Below are positions 17,924 to 26,784 of a stretch of DNA of 64,000 bases, in pieces (the first letter of the stretch is position 1; every line of letters starts with the position of its first letter). The position numbers were made by a program, and so were the translations under genes. The stretch spans positions 3,782,001-3,846,000 of the forward strand of contig NZ_CP010817.1 in NCBI RefSeq assembly GCF_000833025.1. Reading direction: 5' to 3'. Origin of the DNA: Myroides profundi. Its GTDB lineage: Bacteria > Bacteroidota > Bacteroidia > Flavobacteriales > Flavobacteriaceae. The notes below the pieces were generated by a model that was not told the origin of the DNA, did not search any database, and saw only the letters and a program-made list of their open reading frames with translations.

Positions 17924-18080
17924 AGTTAACAAGCAGCTACTTTATACAGATGAAATAATTATTCCATTTTTATCATTGAAATAACTGCACATTTATACTA
18001 ATCACATATTTAAAAGTGGTTTTTAACATAAATCAAATAATTATACCAAAACGATAAAATAAAAATATTGACATAAAAAA

Positions 18081-18112
18081 ACAGTGTACCTCTGATATTA
18101 GAGATACACTGT
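18081..18112 (-). terminator. Intrinsic terminator of the S9 peptidase gene
   Basis: The minus strand forms ACAGTGTATCTCT / AGAGGTACACTGT (13 bp with a G-U pair), followed by T7. It is very similar to the hairpin at 16987-17018. Confidence 0.82.
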
Positions 18113-18136
18113 TCTTAACTATTAATATACTATATA

Positions 18137-20038
18137 TTACAACGTTTCTTTCAACCAACGGAAGAATTCACCTTGCCATACTTGTGCGTTTTGCGGTCTT
18201 ACTACCCAGTGATTTTCATCTGGTAAATATAAGAATCTACTTTTCACTCCTCTTAATTGAGCAGCTTGGAACGCTTCTTGTCCTTGTCCAATTGGCACAC
18301 GGTAGTCTTTACCACCTTGGATAATTAAGATAGGTGTATTCCACTTATCTACATTATTAATTGGGTTAAAGTTAGTAATAGCGTTTTGAGCATCTTTATT
18401 ATCTTTTTCCCAGTATGCTCCACCTGTATCAAAGTTAGGGAAGAATACCTCTTCTGTAGTACCATACATACTTACTAAATCAAATACTCCACAGTGTGAA
18501 ATAAACGATTTGAAACGGTTCTCATGGATTCCTGCTAAGTAGAATACCGAATATCCTCCATAACTAGCTCCTACTGCTCCTAATCTATCTCTATCTACAT
18601 ATTTCTCTTTCGCTACGTCATCGATAGCTGCTAAGTAATCTTGCATAGGTTTTCCAGCCCAGTCTTTAGAGATTGCTTCATTCCACTCTACACCGTGTCC
18701 TGGCATCCCTCTACGGTTAGGAGCTACTATAATGTATCCCTCTGCAGCCATTAACTGGAAGTTCCAACGGAAAGAATAGAACTGAGACAATGCCGACTGT
18801 GGTCCTCCTTGTGCATATAACAATGTTGGATATTTTTTGTTTGGATCAAAGTTAGGTGGATATACTACCCAAGTAACCATATCTTTACCATCTACAGTCT
18901 TCACGATTCTCTTCTCACTCTTGCTCAATGCAATCTTAGAATAAGCGTCATTATTCACTTTAGTCACTTGATTCCAAGTCTTCTTAGCCATATTATAAGC
19001 ATATACCTCAGAAGCATGGTTAAAGTCCGTACGAGTCACTAGTGCTACATCTCCTGTCACATCTACGATACTCGTCACGTCAAAGTTACCATCAGTGATT
19101 TGTCTTACGTTGATAGCGATACGTATTCTACCAGGGAAGTTCACTTCGAACAACTGTACAGTACCTCCTACAGCTGCGATAAAGTAAATCTTCTTACCAT
19201 CTTTACTCCATCTATAGCTATCTACAGTACCATCCCATCCTGCAGTAAGGTTCATTTTGATTCCATTGTAGTCTACAATGATATCATTCTTATCAGCCTC
19301 ATACCCATCACGCTTCATCTGTAACCAAGTTAGGTGTCCTTCTGGAGAGTATGTAGGATGTGTATCGTATCCTTTATTTTCTTCTGTTAAGTTCTTAGTC
19401 TGTTTAGTAGCTAAGTCGTATAAGTATAAGTCAGTATTCGTACTTGTAGCGTACTCTGTACCGAATTTCTTCTTAGACACATATACGATACCTTTACCAT
19501 CAGGAGTCCACACATAGTCTTCGTCTCCACCGAATGGCTTCTGTGGTGCATCATAAGGTTCATTACCTAAGATGTCTATCTTCGCTTCTTTATTATCTGT
19601 AGGAGCATATAATACGTGGTTATGTGTACCATCGTTCCACGTATCCCAATGTCTATAGTCTAATCCGTCATATACATACGCATCAGACTTCTCCATCGTA
19701 GGATATAGGTCTTTACCTAATACTTTATTGATTTTTACAGCCTCATCGAATAAAACTAATTTTCCATCAGGAGAAATGTTTTTATCATTAAGTAAGTGTT
19801 TGTATTCCTTAATTTCAACAGGAGTACCTCCAGTTACAGGAATTTGATAAGTCTTAGAATCAAACTTATCTTCTGTCATATTAGCGTGGCTTACTTTGTA
19901 GATTAAGTTTTTACCATCCTTAGTAACTCCTACTGGACTTACTCTACCTAATTTCCACAGAAGCTCTTTAGTCATTACTTCTTGAGAAAAAGCAGATAAA
20001 CTCGCTAAGCTTAAAGCAAATAAGAATATTTTTTTCAT
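18137..20038 (-). CDS. Secreted S9-family prolyl oligopeptidase-type serine peptidase
   Basis: A 633-residue protein with signal peptide MKKIFLFALSLASLSAFSQ, so it is periplasmic or surface-located. Residues ~30-370 are WD/TolB-like propeller blades (SPDGKLVLFDE, TPDGKGIVYVSKK, SKDGKKIYFIAA), the gating domain of the family. The C-terminal alpha/beta-hydrolase domain shows the nucleophile Ser in GASYGGYS, the Asp in GGKDYRVP and the His in DENHW, a complete triad. This is the dipeptidyl/acylaminoacyl peptidase branch, which takes short peptides and would help the cell feed on protein. It is monocistronic, with a 304-base upstream gap shared with the divergent symporter. Confidence 0.94.
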   Translation of the reverse strand: MKKIFLFALSLASLSAFSQEVMTKELLWKLGRVSPVGVTKDGKNLIYKVSHANMTEDKFDSKTYQIPVTGGTPVEIKEYKHLLNDKNISPDGKLVLFDEAVKINKVLGKDLYPTMEKSDAYVYDGLDYRHWDTWNDGTHNHVLYAPTDNKEAKIDILGNEPYDAPQKPFGGDEDYVWTPDGKGIVYVSKKKFGTEYATSTNTDLYLYDLATKQTKNLTEENKGYDTHPTYSPEGHLTWLQMKRDGYEADKNDIIVDYNGIKMNLTAGWDGTVDSYRWSKDGKKIYFIAAVGGTVQLFEVNFPGRIRIAINVRQITDGNFDVTSIVDVTGDVALVTRTDFNHASEVYAYNMAKKTWNQVTKVNNDAYSKIALSKSEKRIVKTVDGKDMVTWVVYPPNFDPNKKYPTLLYAQGGPQSALSQFYSFRWNFQLMAAEGYIIVAPNRRGMPGHGVEWNEAISKDWAGKPMQDYLAAIDDVAKEKYVDRDRLGAVGASYGGYSVFYLAGIHENRFKSFISHCGVFDLVSMYGTTEEVFFPNFDTGGAYWEKDNKDAQNAITNFNPINNVDKWNTPILIIQGGKDYRVPIGQGQEAFQAAQLRGVKSRFLYLPDENHWVVRPQNAQVWQGEFFRWLKETL

Positions 20039-20342
20039 TGTTAGGGTTTTATTAAAGCGTAAAAATAGGCTTTTCTTTTGATTTTGCTCGAAAGTTAACT
20101 AATTCTCTTAGTCTAGACATTCTTTCTTATACAAACGACAACAAATAGTGTACTCTAATAAATAATGCACTTCTATAATACTGAGTGTATATTTAATTAA
20201 TAGTATTATTGATAATAAAAAAGTAAAAAAACAACCTAAACGATAATAATTGAATTTCACACCATTATAGTACGTTATTTTTTTTTAAAATCGTCTTGAT
20301 TTGAAAAAAAAAGAGGTATTTTCACGCTCAAATTTGATTTAC
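20039..20342. other. 304-base divergent intergenic region
   Basis: Very AT-rich spacer between the S9 peptidase (-) and the SLC1-type symporter (+); it must hold both promoters. I find no full consensus promoter. A small inverted repeat TAATACT / AGTATTA lies at 20176-20208. Nothing else is visible. Confidence 0.4.
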
Positions 20343-21587
20343 ATGAAAAACAATAAACTTTTTATAGCGATCATCATTGCGCTAGTACTTGGTGTAATCG
20401 TTGGAAGTATTTATCACTATTCATTCCCAGAATACAAATTAGGATTTGCAGAAAACATTAAATTACTAGGTACTATCTTCATCCGTTTAGTACAGATGAT
20501 TATTGCTCCACTAGTATTCTGTACCCTAGTAGTAGGTATTGCCAAAATGGGAGATATGAGTATGGTAGGGCGAGTAGGTGCTAAAGCTATGGGATGGTTT
20601 ATCTCAGCCTCGTTAGTCTCTCTAACGATAGGTTTAGTATTAGTAAACTGGTTCAAGCCAGGTGTCGGAGCTAACTTTGATTTAAATAATGTCTCTGGGG
20701 CGAATGACTTATTGACCAAAACAGACTCATTAAGCTTACAATCATTCGTAGAGCACTTAATTCCAAAAAGTATATTCGAAGCCTTTGCTCATAATGAAAT
20801 TCTTCAGATAGTAGTATTCTCTGTATTCTTTGGAATCGCGCTATCTACATTAGGTAAAAAAGGAAAATCAGTAATCAAATTATTTGACAAAATATCAGAG
20901 GTAGTCTTAAAGATGGTAACTTATATCATGTGGACTGCACCTCTAGGGGTATTAGGAGCTATCGCTAGTGCAGTAGCACTGTACGGTCTTTCTATTTTCT
21001 TAACGTATGGTAAGTACCTACTAGCTTTCGCATCAGGATTAGCTATCTTATGGGCTGTCTTAATCTTAGTAGGTTATCTAATCATCGGTAAAGATGTATG
21101 GAGACTATTAAAAGCAATCAAAGAGCCTCTATTAATCGCATTCTCTACTACAAGTAGTGAAGCAGTATTCCCAAAATTAGTAGAGCAATTAAAAGCTTAC
21201 GGTTGTTCACCAAAAATCGTATCATTTACCTTACCTTTGGGTTACTCATTTAATCTAGATGGAAGTATGATGTATCTAACATTTGCCTCTATCTTCATTG
21301 CTCAGATATATGATGTACATATGAGCTTAGCAGATCAGATCTTGATGTTACTAGTTCTAATGGTTACGAGTAAGGGTGTAGCTGGTGTACCTCGTGCATC
21401 GCTAATCGTTATCGTAGCTACATGTGCTATGTTTAATATCCCACCAGAAGGAATTGCGTTTATTTTACCGATCGATCACTTCTGTGATATGGGAAGAAGT
21501 ATGACTAATGTATTAGGAAATGCTTTATCAACTGCTGCGATAGATAAATTTGAAACAAACAATGAACAAACTAAACAATTAAGTTAG
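20343..21587 (+). CDS. Dicarboxylate/amino-acid:cation symporter (SLC1/GltP-DctA family)
   Basis: A 414-residue inner-membrane secondary transporter that takes up glutamate, aspartate or C4-dicarboxylates with Na+ or H+. About eight hydrophobic helices are visible (TM1 IAIIIALVLGVIVGSIY). Family hallmarks are the hairpin-1 serine-rich stretch AFSTTSSEAVFPKL, the TM7 ion-site motif SFNLDGSMMY and hairpin-2 SKGVAGVPRASL, followed by DHFCDMGRSMTNVLGNA with the substrate-contacting Asp/Arg region. The ATG at 20343 (MKNNKLFIAI) is chosen over 20301 because it begins directly at the first helix. The DedA gene follows after 21 bases on the same strand, so the two are probably cotranscribed. The substrate cannot be fixed. 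Confidence 0.92.
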   Translation: MKNNKLFIAIIIALVLGVIVGSIYHYSFPEYKLGFAENIKLLGTIFIRLVQMIIAPLVFCTLVVGIAKMGDMSMVGRVGAKAMGWFISASLVSLTIGLVLVNWFKPGVGANFDLNNVSGANDLLTKTDSLSLQSFVEHLIPKSIFEAFAHNEILQIVVFSVFFGIALSTLGKKGKSVIKLFDKISEVVLKMVTYIMWTAPLGVLGAIASAVALYGLSIFLTYGKYLLAFASGLAILWAVLILVGYLIIGKDVWRLLKAIKEPLLIAFSTTSSEAVFPKLVEQLKAYGCSPKIVSFTLPLGYSFNLDGSMMYLTFASIFIAQIYDVHMSLADQILMLLVLMVTSKGVAGVPRASLIVIVATCAMFNIPPEGIAFILPIDHFCDMGRSMTNVLGNALSTAAIDKFETNNEQTKQLS

Positions 21588-21608
21588 ATTACAGAACATA
21601 AAAGCACT

Positions 21609-22307
21609 ATGGACGAATTTTCAATAGCACAACTTATAAACCCTGAATTCTATATAAACTTACAGATAGCAGGACATTCAATAGGTATATATGTCGTATT
21701 ATTTATTGTATTTGCAGAGACAGGCTTATTCGCAGGTTTCTTTTTACCAGGAGATAGTTTACTTTTCTTATCAGGAATATACAGCACAGCTCTAATGGCT
21801 GAAGTAGTACCGATAGAAAGTGACTTCTTAAATGTAGCCTTATTATCTACTCTAGTCGCCTTGGCAGGTATCCTCGGTAACAGTTTTGGGTATTGGTTCG
21901 GTAAAAAGAGTGGAAACTATCTCTACAATGTCAAAGACAACTTTATCTACAAGAAGAAATACTTATACGAATCTAAGGTATTCTTCGAAAGACATGGAGG
22001 AAGAGCAATTATATTCGCTCGTTTCTTACCAGTAGTAAGAACATTCGCTCCTATTATAGCAGGTATTGTACACATGGACATCAAGAGATTCATGTTATAC
22101 AATGTGATTAGTTCTTTCTTATGGGCTACTACATTAATCTTTGCGGGTCACTACCTACAAGTATGGTTATTAGATAGCTATGATATAGACCTAAAACACT
22201 ACATCGAATACATTATCTTATTCTTAGTATTAGTGACTACATTACCTATCGTAATGAAAGTGATCAAAAGCAAGAAAAAGGATAAAGAAGAAAGCGAAGA
22301 AATATAA
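21609..22307 (+). CDS. DedA family (SNARE-associated/VTT-domain) membrane protein
   Basis: A 232-residue inner-membrane protein of the DedA superfamily, members of which move lipids such as undecaprenyl phosphate or phosphatidylethanolamine across the membrane and support proton-motive force and drug tolerance. Seen: the re-entrant motif GFFLPGDSLLFLSG, then GNSFGYWFGKKSG and the conserved arginine region ARFLPVVRTFAPIIAG, with hydrophobic helices near 18-40, 70-95, 155-180 and 195-220. The C-terminus is a charged KSKKKDKEESEE tail. It is the second gene after the SLC1 symporter and is followed by a strong terminator. Which lipid it handles is unknown. Confidence 0.93.
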   Translation: MDEFSIAQLINPEFYINLQIAGHSIGIYVVLFIVFAETGLFAGFFLPGDSLLFLSGIYSTALMAEVVPIESDFLNVALLSTLVALAGILGNSFGYWFGKKSGNYLYNVKDNFIYKKKYLYESKVFFERHGGRAIIFARFLPVVRTFAPIIAGIVHMDIKRFMLYNVISSFLWATTLIFAGHYLQVWLLDSYDIDLKHYIEYIILFLVLVTTLPIVMKVIKSKKKDKEESEEI

Positions 22308-22313
22308 TATATA

Positions 22314-22351
22314 AAGGAAGTAAAGTACAATGTACTTTACTTCCTTTTTTT
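22314..22351 (+). terminator. Strong intrinsic terminator after the DedA gene
   Basis: A perfect 15-bp stem (AAGGAAGTAAAGTAC and its complement) with a 3-base loop runs into T7. It starts 6 bases past the stop codon. Confidence 0.92.
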
Positions 22352-22402
22352 AATCCTTTACAGCTACTTTTAATAAGAAAAGGTCTCTTAACATGAGACC
22401 AT

Positions 22403-22440
22403 AAAATAAGGCTTGTATCGTACGATACAAGCCTTATTTT
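22403..22440. terminator. 38-base near-perfect palindrome, probable bidirectional terminator
   Basis: AAAATAAGGCTTGTATCG and its exact complement meet at a central TA, flanked by A and T runs. It lies 25 bases beyond the ferredoxin stop on the minus strand, between convergent genes. A smaller hairpin (GGTCTC / GAGACC, 22382-22400) sits just before it. Confidence 0.8.
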
Positions 22441-22464
22441 ATTAAGATATATTAAATCTCTATT

Positions 22465-22806
22465 CTATCCTATCGGTGCGATCTCGAAGACTAATCCTTC
22501 TACTCTCTCATCTACAGGTATCTGACAACTAAGTCTACTAGTAGGTTTAACATTACGAGCATCTGAATCTAACAAAGCGTCTTCTTCGTCACCCTTCTCT
22601 GGTAATTCTACTTCATCTCCATTAATCATATAGCATTGACAAGAAGCACACATCAACATACCTCCACATATACCAAATGTTCCGTCTTCTGCTAGTTCAT
22701 AAGCACGAACAACTTCCATCATATTCATCCCCATATCTGTTGGGGCATCTATAACGTGAGTCTCACCTTCGCGATCGATAATGGTTACTTTAATATCCTC
22801 AGCCAT
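22465..22806 (-). CDS. 2Fe-2S ferredoxin (adrenodoxin type)
   Basis: A 113-residue cytoplasmic electron carrier. The four cluster cysteines are readable: Cys-x5-Cys-x2-Cys in GICGGMLMCASCQC and the fourth in SRLSCQIPV. The spacing and the beta-grasp layout (DIKVTIIDREGETHVIDA at the start) put it with vertebrate/bacterial adrenodoxin-like ferredoxins used in iron-sulfur assembly or with P450s. Its start lies 2 bases after the stop of the reductase gene, so the two form a redox pair: the reductase passes NADPH electrons to this protein. Downstream users are not visible, but the Fe-S assembly genes next door make cluster biogenesis plausible. Confidence 0.93.
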   Translation of the reverse strand: MAEDIKVTIIDREGETHVIDAPTDMGMNMMEVVRAYELAEDGTFGICGGMLMCASCQCYMINGDEVELPEKGDEEDALLDSDARNVKPTSRLSCQIPVDERVEGLVFEIAPIG

Positions 22807-22808
22807 AA

Positions 22809-23861
22809 CTAGTCTATAGATTTCACTACTGCTTTTTCTGCTTCTTTACGTGTACCATCGAATCCGTTGATACCAGATACAGTAGTATATTTTAATACAA
22901 ATTTCTTACCTGGATTCAACATATTGAACACACTCTGACACATCAAAGTAGCTTCGTGGAATCCACATAGAATTAATTTTAATTTACCAGGGTAAGTGTT
23001 GATATCACCAATCGCGTAAATACCAGGTATATTCGTTTGGTAATCCAATGCATTATTAACCTTAATAGCATTCTTCTCAATCTCTAATCCCCAATCTCCA
23101 ATAGGTCCTAACTTAGGAGTTAAACCAAATAATGGAATAAAATAATCACAAGCTATCTCACGTTTCTCTCCTTCGATTTCCACAACGACTGCTTCTAATT
23201 TATCTGTTCCTTTTAATTCAACAACTTCTCCTGGAGTTAACATATTGATCTTTCCTTGGTCTTTAAGAACCTGTACTTTCTCTACAGAGTCTAATGCTCC
23301 ACGGAATTCATTACGTCTGTGTACCAGACTTACTTCAGCAGCTACATCTGCTAAGAAAATACTCCAATCTAGAGCAGAGTCACCCCCACCAGCGATAACT
23401 ATTTTCTTACCAGCGAACATCTCTGGTTTTTTAACGAAGTATTCTACTCCCTTATCTTCATAGAATGCAAGATTCTCTATCTCTGGTTTACGAGGCTCGA
23501 AAGACCCTAAACCACCAGCAATAGCAACTGCTTTACCATGATGTTTTGTCCCCTTGTTAGTTGTAACGATAAACGTACCATCTTCCAACTTCTCAATATT
23601 CTCCGCTACTTCATTTAATGTAAAGCCAGGTTGAAACTGCTTTATTTGTTCCATTAAATTATCTACTAGCTCACCAGCTCCAACACTAGGATATCCAGGG
23701 ATATCAAAGATTGGTTTTTTAGGATACAATTCTGTTAACTGTCCTCCTGGTTGTGGAAGTCCATCGATAAGATGGCATTTTAGTTTTAATAATCCTGCTT
23801 CGAATACAGCGAACAGACCAGTAGGGCCCGCTCCAATAATTATTATATCGGTCTCAATCAT
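22809..23861 (-). CDS. Ferredoxin--NADP(+) reductase, thioredoxin-reductase-like type
   Basis: A 350-residue flavoprotein with two Rossmann folds: FAD-binding GAGPTGLFAVFEAG near residue 10 and NAD(P)-binding IAGGGDSALDWS near 155-170; GIYAIGDI is the second FAD contact (about 280-290). It lacks the CxxC redox pair of thioredoxin reductase, as in the Bacillus YumC / Chlorobium type of ferredoxin-NADP reductase. The adjacent 2Fe-2S ferredoxin gene, 2 bases downstream, is the obvious partner. A -7 element at 23879-23886 lies 18 bases before the ATG. It is cytoplasmic and reduces ferredoxin with NADPH or the reverse. Confidence 0.92.
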   Translation of the reverse strand: MIETDIIIIGAGPTGLFAVFEAGLLKLKCHLIDGLPQPGGQLTELYPKKPIFDIPGYPSVGAGELVDNLMEQIKQFQPGFTLNEVAENIEKLEDGTFIVTTNKGTKHHGKAVAIAGGLGSFEPRKPEIENLAFYEDKGVEYFVKKPEMFAGKKIVIAGGGDSALDWSIFLADVAAEVSLVHRRNEFRGALDSVEKVQVLKDQGKINMLTPGEVVELKGTDKLEAVVVEIEGEKREIACDYFIPLFGLTPKLGPIGDWGLEIEKNAIKVNNALDYQTNIPGIYAIGDINTYPGKLKLILCGFHEATLMCQSVFNMLNPGKKFVLKYTTVSGINGFDGTRKEAEKAVVKSID

Positions 23862-23878
23862 GATGTAGTTCTTTTGTG

Positions 23879-23886
23879 CAAAGTTA
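23879..23886 (-). promoter_or_regulatory. Candidate -7 promoter element for the reductase-ferredoxin operon
   Basis: The minus strand reads TAACTTTG (TAnnTTTG), 18 bases upstream of the start codon at 23861. No clear -33 box. Confidence 0.45.
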
Positions 23887-23916
23887 TCCTTTGCGAAATT
23901 TATTAAAAATGATAAA

Positions 23917-23970
23917 AGTCAATCTTAAGTAACTAGTGCAAGTAAAGCCATAAATTACTCAAGATTGACT
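23917..23970 (-). terminator. Long-stem hairpin, probable terminator of the mrp-nifU-like operon
   Basis: AGTCAATCTTGAGTAA and its partner form a 16-bp stem with one mismatch around a 22-base loop. On the minus strand it is followed by TTTATCATTTTT. It starts 10 bases after the stop at 23980. Confidence 0.6.
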
Positions 23971-23979
23971 ATGTTATTT

Positions 23980-24219
23980 TTATCCCACATTAACTACAGA
24001 TTCGATCTCTGGAGCATACTTTTTAATCGTAGTTTCTACTCCAGCACTTAAGGTCATTTGATTAACACTACAAGCTGTGCAAGCGCCTTCTAAGCGAACT
24101 TGTACAACTTTGTCATCTTGAATATCAATAAGAGTGATATCCCCACCATCTGCTTGTAAAAATGGACGGATCTCATCTAACGCCTTTTCTACATTCTGTT
24201 TTATAGTTTGTGATGCCAT
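23980..24219 (-). CDS. NifU C-terminal-domain iron-sulfur protein
   Basis: A 79-residue protein that is only the NifU-like C-terminal domain. It carries the CxxC of Nfu proteins in GACTACSVNQMTL, which binds a labile 4Fe-4S cluster for delivery to client enzymes; LQADGGDITLIDI is the other family signature. It lies 21 bases downstream of the Mrp/ApbC ATPase gene in the same direction. Both are Fe-S carriers, so they are likely cotranscribed and work together in late cluster assembly. The full-length family usually has an extra N-terminal domain; the single-domain form is common in Bacteroidota. Confidence 0.92.
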   Translation of the reverse strand: MASQTIKQNVEKALDEIRPFLQADGGDITLIDIQDDKVVQVRLEGACTACSVNQMTLSAGVETTIKKYAPEIESVVNVG

Positions 24220-24240
24220 ATATTTTTCTTGTATTAAGTC

Positions 24241-25371
24241 TTATTTTTTAGCAACTGATGAACATCCTGCCATAGTTGTAATTTTGATAGCTTCAGTAGC
24301 AGGTAGTGACTCATTTCTCAACACTACTTGTTCTACTACGTTTCTGCTTAAATCTTCGAATACCTTTGCGATGATAGTATCATTCTGTAATGCTGCTGGA
24401 CGACCATAATCACCAGCCTCACGGATACTCTGTACGATAGGCACTTCTCCTAAGAAAGGAACATCTAAGTCTGCTGCTAAATTCTTAGCACCATTCTCAC
24501 CGAAGATATAGTATTTATTATTTGGTAATTCTTCTGGAGTGAAGTACGCCATATTCTCAACGATACCTAAAACAGGAACATTGATACTCTCTGACATAAA
24601 CATTGATACTCCTTTTTTAGCATCAGCTAGCGCTACTGCTTGTGGTGTAGAAACCACTACAGCCCCTGTAATAGGAAGAGACTGCATAATAGATAAATGA
24701 ATATCTCCTGTACCTGGAGGTAAGTCTAATAATAAGAAGTCTAGTTCTCCCCAGTCTGCATCAAAAATCATTTGGTTTAATGCTTTTGCAGCCATAGGTC
24801 CTCTCCAGATTATTGCTTGGTCTCCTTTTGTAAAGAATCCGATAGAAAGGATCTCTACTCCATACGAAGATACAGGCTTCATCTTAGAACGTCCTTCTAC
24901 TTCTACTGAAATAGGTTTAGCTCCTTCTACGTCAAACATAATTGGCATAGATGGTCCATAAATATCGGCATCTAATACTCCTACTTTAAAGCCCATATTA
25001 GCCAAACTAGCAGCTAAATTAGCAGTAACTGTAGATTTACCTACTCCTCCTTTACCAGAAGAGATAGCAACAATATTTTTAATACCAGGAATAGCTTTTC
25101 CTTTAATCTCAGGCTTTTCAGGAGCCTCTACTTTTATATTTACTTTTACTTTCGCCTTGTCATATACTTGATCGTGAATTACTTTCATCACGTCAACTTC
25201 TGCTCTTTTCTTAATGTGTAAAGCTGGTGTACTCAGTACTAAGTCTACTACTACTTCGTCTCCGAAAGTCATTACATTACTTACAGCTCCACTCTCCACC
25301 ATATTCTTTCCTTCTCCAGCTAGAGAAATGCTCTCTAAAGCCTTAAGGATTTCTTTTCTATCTAATTTCAT
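24241..25371 (-). CDS. Mrp/NBP35 (ApbC) family iron-sulfur cluster carrier ATPase
   Basis: A 376-residue cytoplasmic P-loop ATPase. The N-terminal ~95 residues are a MIP18/DUF59-like domain. A deviant Walker A GKGGVGKST (about residues 107-116) follows, then DADIYGPSMP, LDLPPGTGD and STPQAVALADAKKG. The CxxC that many members use to bridge the cluster is absent; the last residues read MAGCSSVAKK with a single Cys. The role is assembly or transfer of Fe-S clusters, with the NifU-domain protein as neighbour. A promoter -7 element is at 25418-25425. The start ATG at 25371 (MKLDRKEILKAL) matches the family. Confidence 0.93.
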   Translation of the reverse strand: MKLDRKEILKALESISLAGEGKNMVESGAVSNVMTFGDEVVVDLVLSTPALHIKKRAEVDVMKVIHDQVYDKAKVKVNIKVEAPEKPEIKGKAIPGIKNIVAISSGKGGVGKSTVTANLAASLANMGFKVGVLDADIYGPSMPIMFDVEGAKPISVEVEGRSKMKPVSSYGVEILSIGFFTKGDQAIIWRGPMAAKALNQMIFDADWGELDFLLLDLPPGTGDIHLSIMQSLPITGAVVVSTPQAVALADAKKGVSMFMSESINVPVLGIVENMAYFTPEELPNNKYYIFGENGAKNLAADLDVPFLGEVPIVQSIREAGDYGRPAALQNDTIIAKVFEDLSRNVVEQVVLRNESLPATEAIKITTMAGCSSVAKK

Positions 25372-25417
25372 TATATGCGATTCGTTTTCAACAATTTAAT
25401 ATAAATTCTGACTAACG

Positions 25418-25425
25418 CAAATATA
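25418..25425 (-). promoter_or_regulatory. Candidate -7 promoter element for the Mrp-NifU operon
   Basis: The minus strand reads TATATTTG (TAnnTTTG), 47 bases upstream of the start codon. No -33 TTTG at the proper distance. Confidence 0.4.
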
Positions 25426-25488
25426 GTGGGAATATTTGAACTTTTAATGTTAATATATTCTAAATACAAATAATGTTATAACTAATAT

Positions 25489-26784
25489 TTATAGTGTATT
25501 TGTATTGAAAAGTTTAAGCTTGCGCTCCATAAAAGAACGATTATAATCATTCTTAATCAAAGCAAACTGAGAGCTCAATAATTGATTCTTTGCAGCATTA
25601 AATGAGAAGATATCTACCTTTCCATTCTCATATTTTGCTTGTGTTGTACTAAATGATTTTTCTGATAGCTCAATACTTTTTTGAAGTTGTTTTGCTATAT
25701 TCTCTAACTGTGTAATTTCAGTTCTCAACTCCTCAATTTGATTGTTCAGATTAACTTCACTTTCCTTTATACGCAAGGTATTTAAACGAATTTCTTCATT
25801 TTTCACTCTTACTTGTCTACGTATATTTCCACCTTGAAACACAGGTATACTCAACCCAAAACTAACGTACTGACTTTTATTATCTCCCATCTGTTTTGAG
25901 AAAGAATTAGTACGCAATTCTATATCACTATTAAAGGGTTTTGAATAGAAAGAACCATATTGATAATTCCCTACTAATCGAGGTAAATTCTTAGACTTAA
26001 TTAGTCTCTTCTCTTGTTCTAAAACACGTTGTCTTAATCGATTCTTTTCTAGTGTTGGATTAAACTCATACCCTTCTATTTGTGCTATAGATTCCTCCTT
26101 TTGTACCACACTAAACTCATTCACTCCTAAATCTTCTATATTTAATAAATGAAGTAATTTTAACTTCTGATTATATAGAGTATTCTCCGTTTGCTCTATA
26201 CTAATAGTCTCGCTGTGATATATGTATTCTATATCATAGAAATCACTCTTAGGTTTTGCGCCTGCTTCTACCTCCTTCTGTACACGCTCTAAGTTTGTTT
26301 TACTATTAATTAGTTGCTGTTGTTGTATTTCTAAAAAGGATTGAGAACCTATAATTTCATAAAACAACTCAAGAATAGCTGTCTGATATTGAAATAGGAC
26401 TTCTTCACTCTCCAACGTAGCATAATCAATAGATAGGTTATCTTTCTTATGTTGTATAAAATTACTAAAGTCAAATAGCGTAACTCCAACATCTAATGAA
26501 GCTCTTGTAGACTGAATATTAGAACTCACACGGCTATTCGTAGCAGGATCAATAGCAGAACCAAAGTTATAAGACTGTGTCCCATTCAACCCTATATCAG
26601 GTAAATAATAGGATGCCACACTTTGCTTTCTACTTTCAGCAACTTTAGTCTCTAAGGCAGACACCATCAACCTTAAACTATTCTCTTTTCCTTTCGCTAC
26701 ACAGTCCTCCAAAGTCCACTGCTCTTGAGCTACTCCTACAATACTAAACAAAATAGTCAATACTAAACACCAACTCTTACTCAT
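25489..26784 (-). CDS. TolC-family outer-membrane efflux duct
   Basis: A 431-residue protein with signal peptide MSKSWCLVLTILFSIVGVAQ. The mature part is the repeated coiled-coil/beta pattern of TolC proteins (ALETKVAESRKQSVASYYLPDIGLNGTQSY near the first hairpin; LNNQIEELRTEITQLENIAKQLQ and FSTTQAKYENGKVDIFSF near the second). It would form the trimeric channel through the outer membrane. It is the last gene of the long permease operon, and its ATGAGTAA start overlaps the stop of the preceding permease by 8 bases, which suggests translational coupling. It completes the tripartite exporter with the adaptor at 46234 and the ATPase at 45527, nearly 20 kb upstream. Confidence 0.92.
   Translation of the reverse strand: MSKSWCLVLTILFSIVGVAQEQWTLEDCVAKGKENSLRLMVSALETKVAESRKQSVASYYLPDIGLNGTQSYNFGSAIDPATNSRVSSNIQSTRASLDVGVTLFDFSNFIQHKKDNLSIDYATLESEEVLFQYQTAILELFYEIIGSQSFLEIQQQQLINSKTNLERVQKEVEAGAKPKSDFYDIEYIYHSETISIEQTENTLYNQKLKLLHLLNIEDLGVNEFSVVQKEESIAQIEGYEFNPTLEKNRLRQRVLEQEKRLIKSKNLPRLVGNYQYGSFYSKPFNSDIELRTNSFSKQMGDNKSQYVSFGLSIPVFQGGNIRRQVRVKNEEIRLNTLRIKESEVNLNNQIEELRTEITQLENIAKQLQKSIELSEKSFSTTQAKYENGKVDIFSFNAAKNQLLSSQFALIKNDYNRSFMERKLKLFNTNTL

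Noticed and set aside
20268..20330. TTTG-rich motifs before the symporter as a -7 element
   Set aside because: CAAATTTG before 20343 misses the first T of the consensus and would leave almost no leader.
22403..22440. Operator palindrome with CGTACG centre
   Set aside because: Its place between convergent stops and its A/T-flanked long stem fit a bidirectional terminator better.
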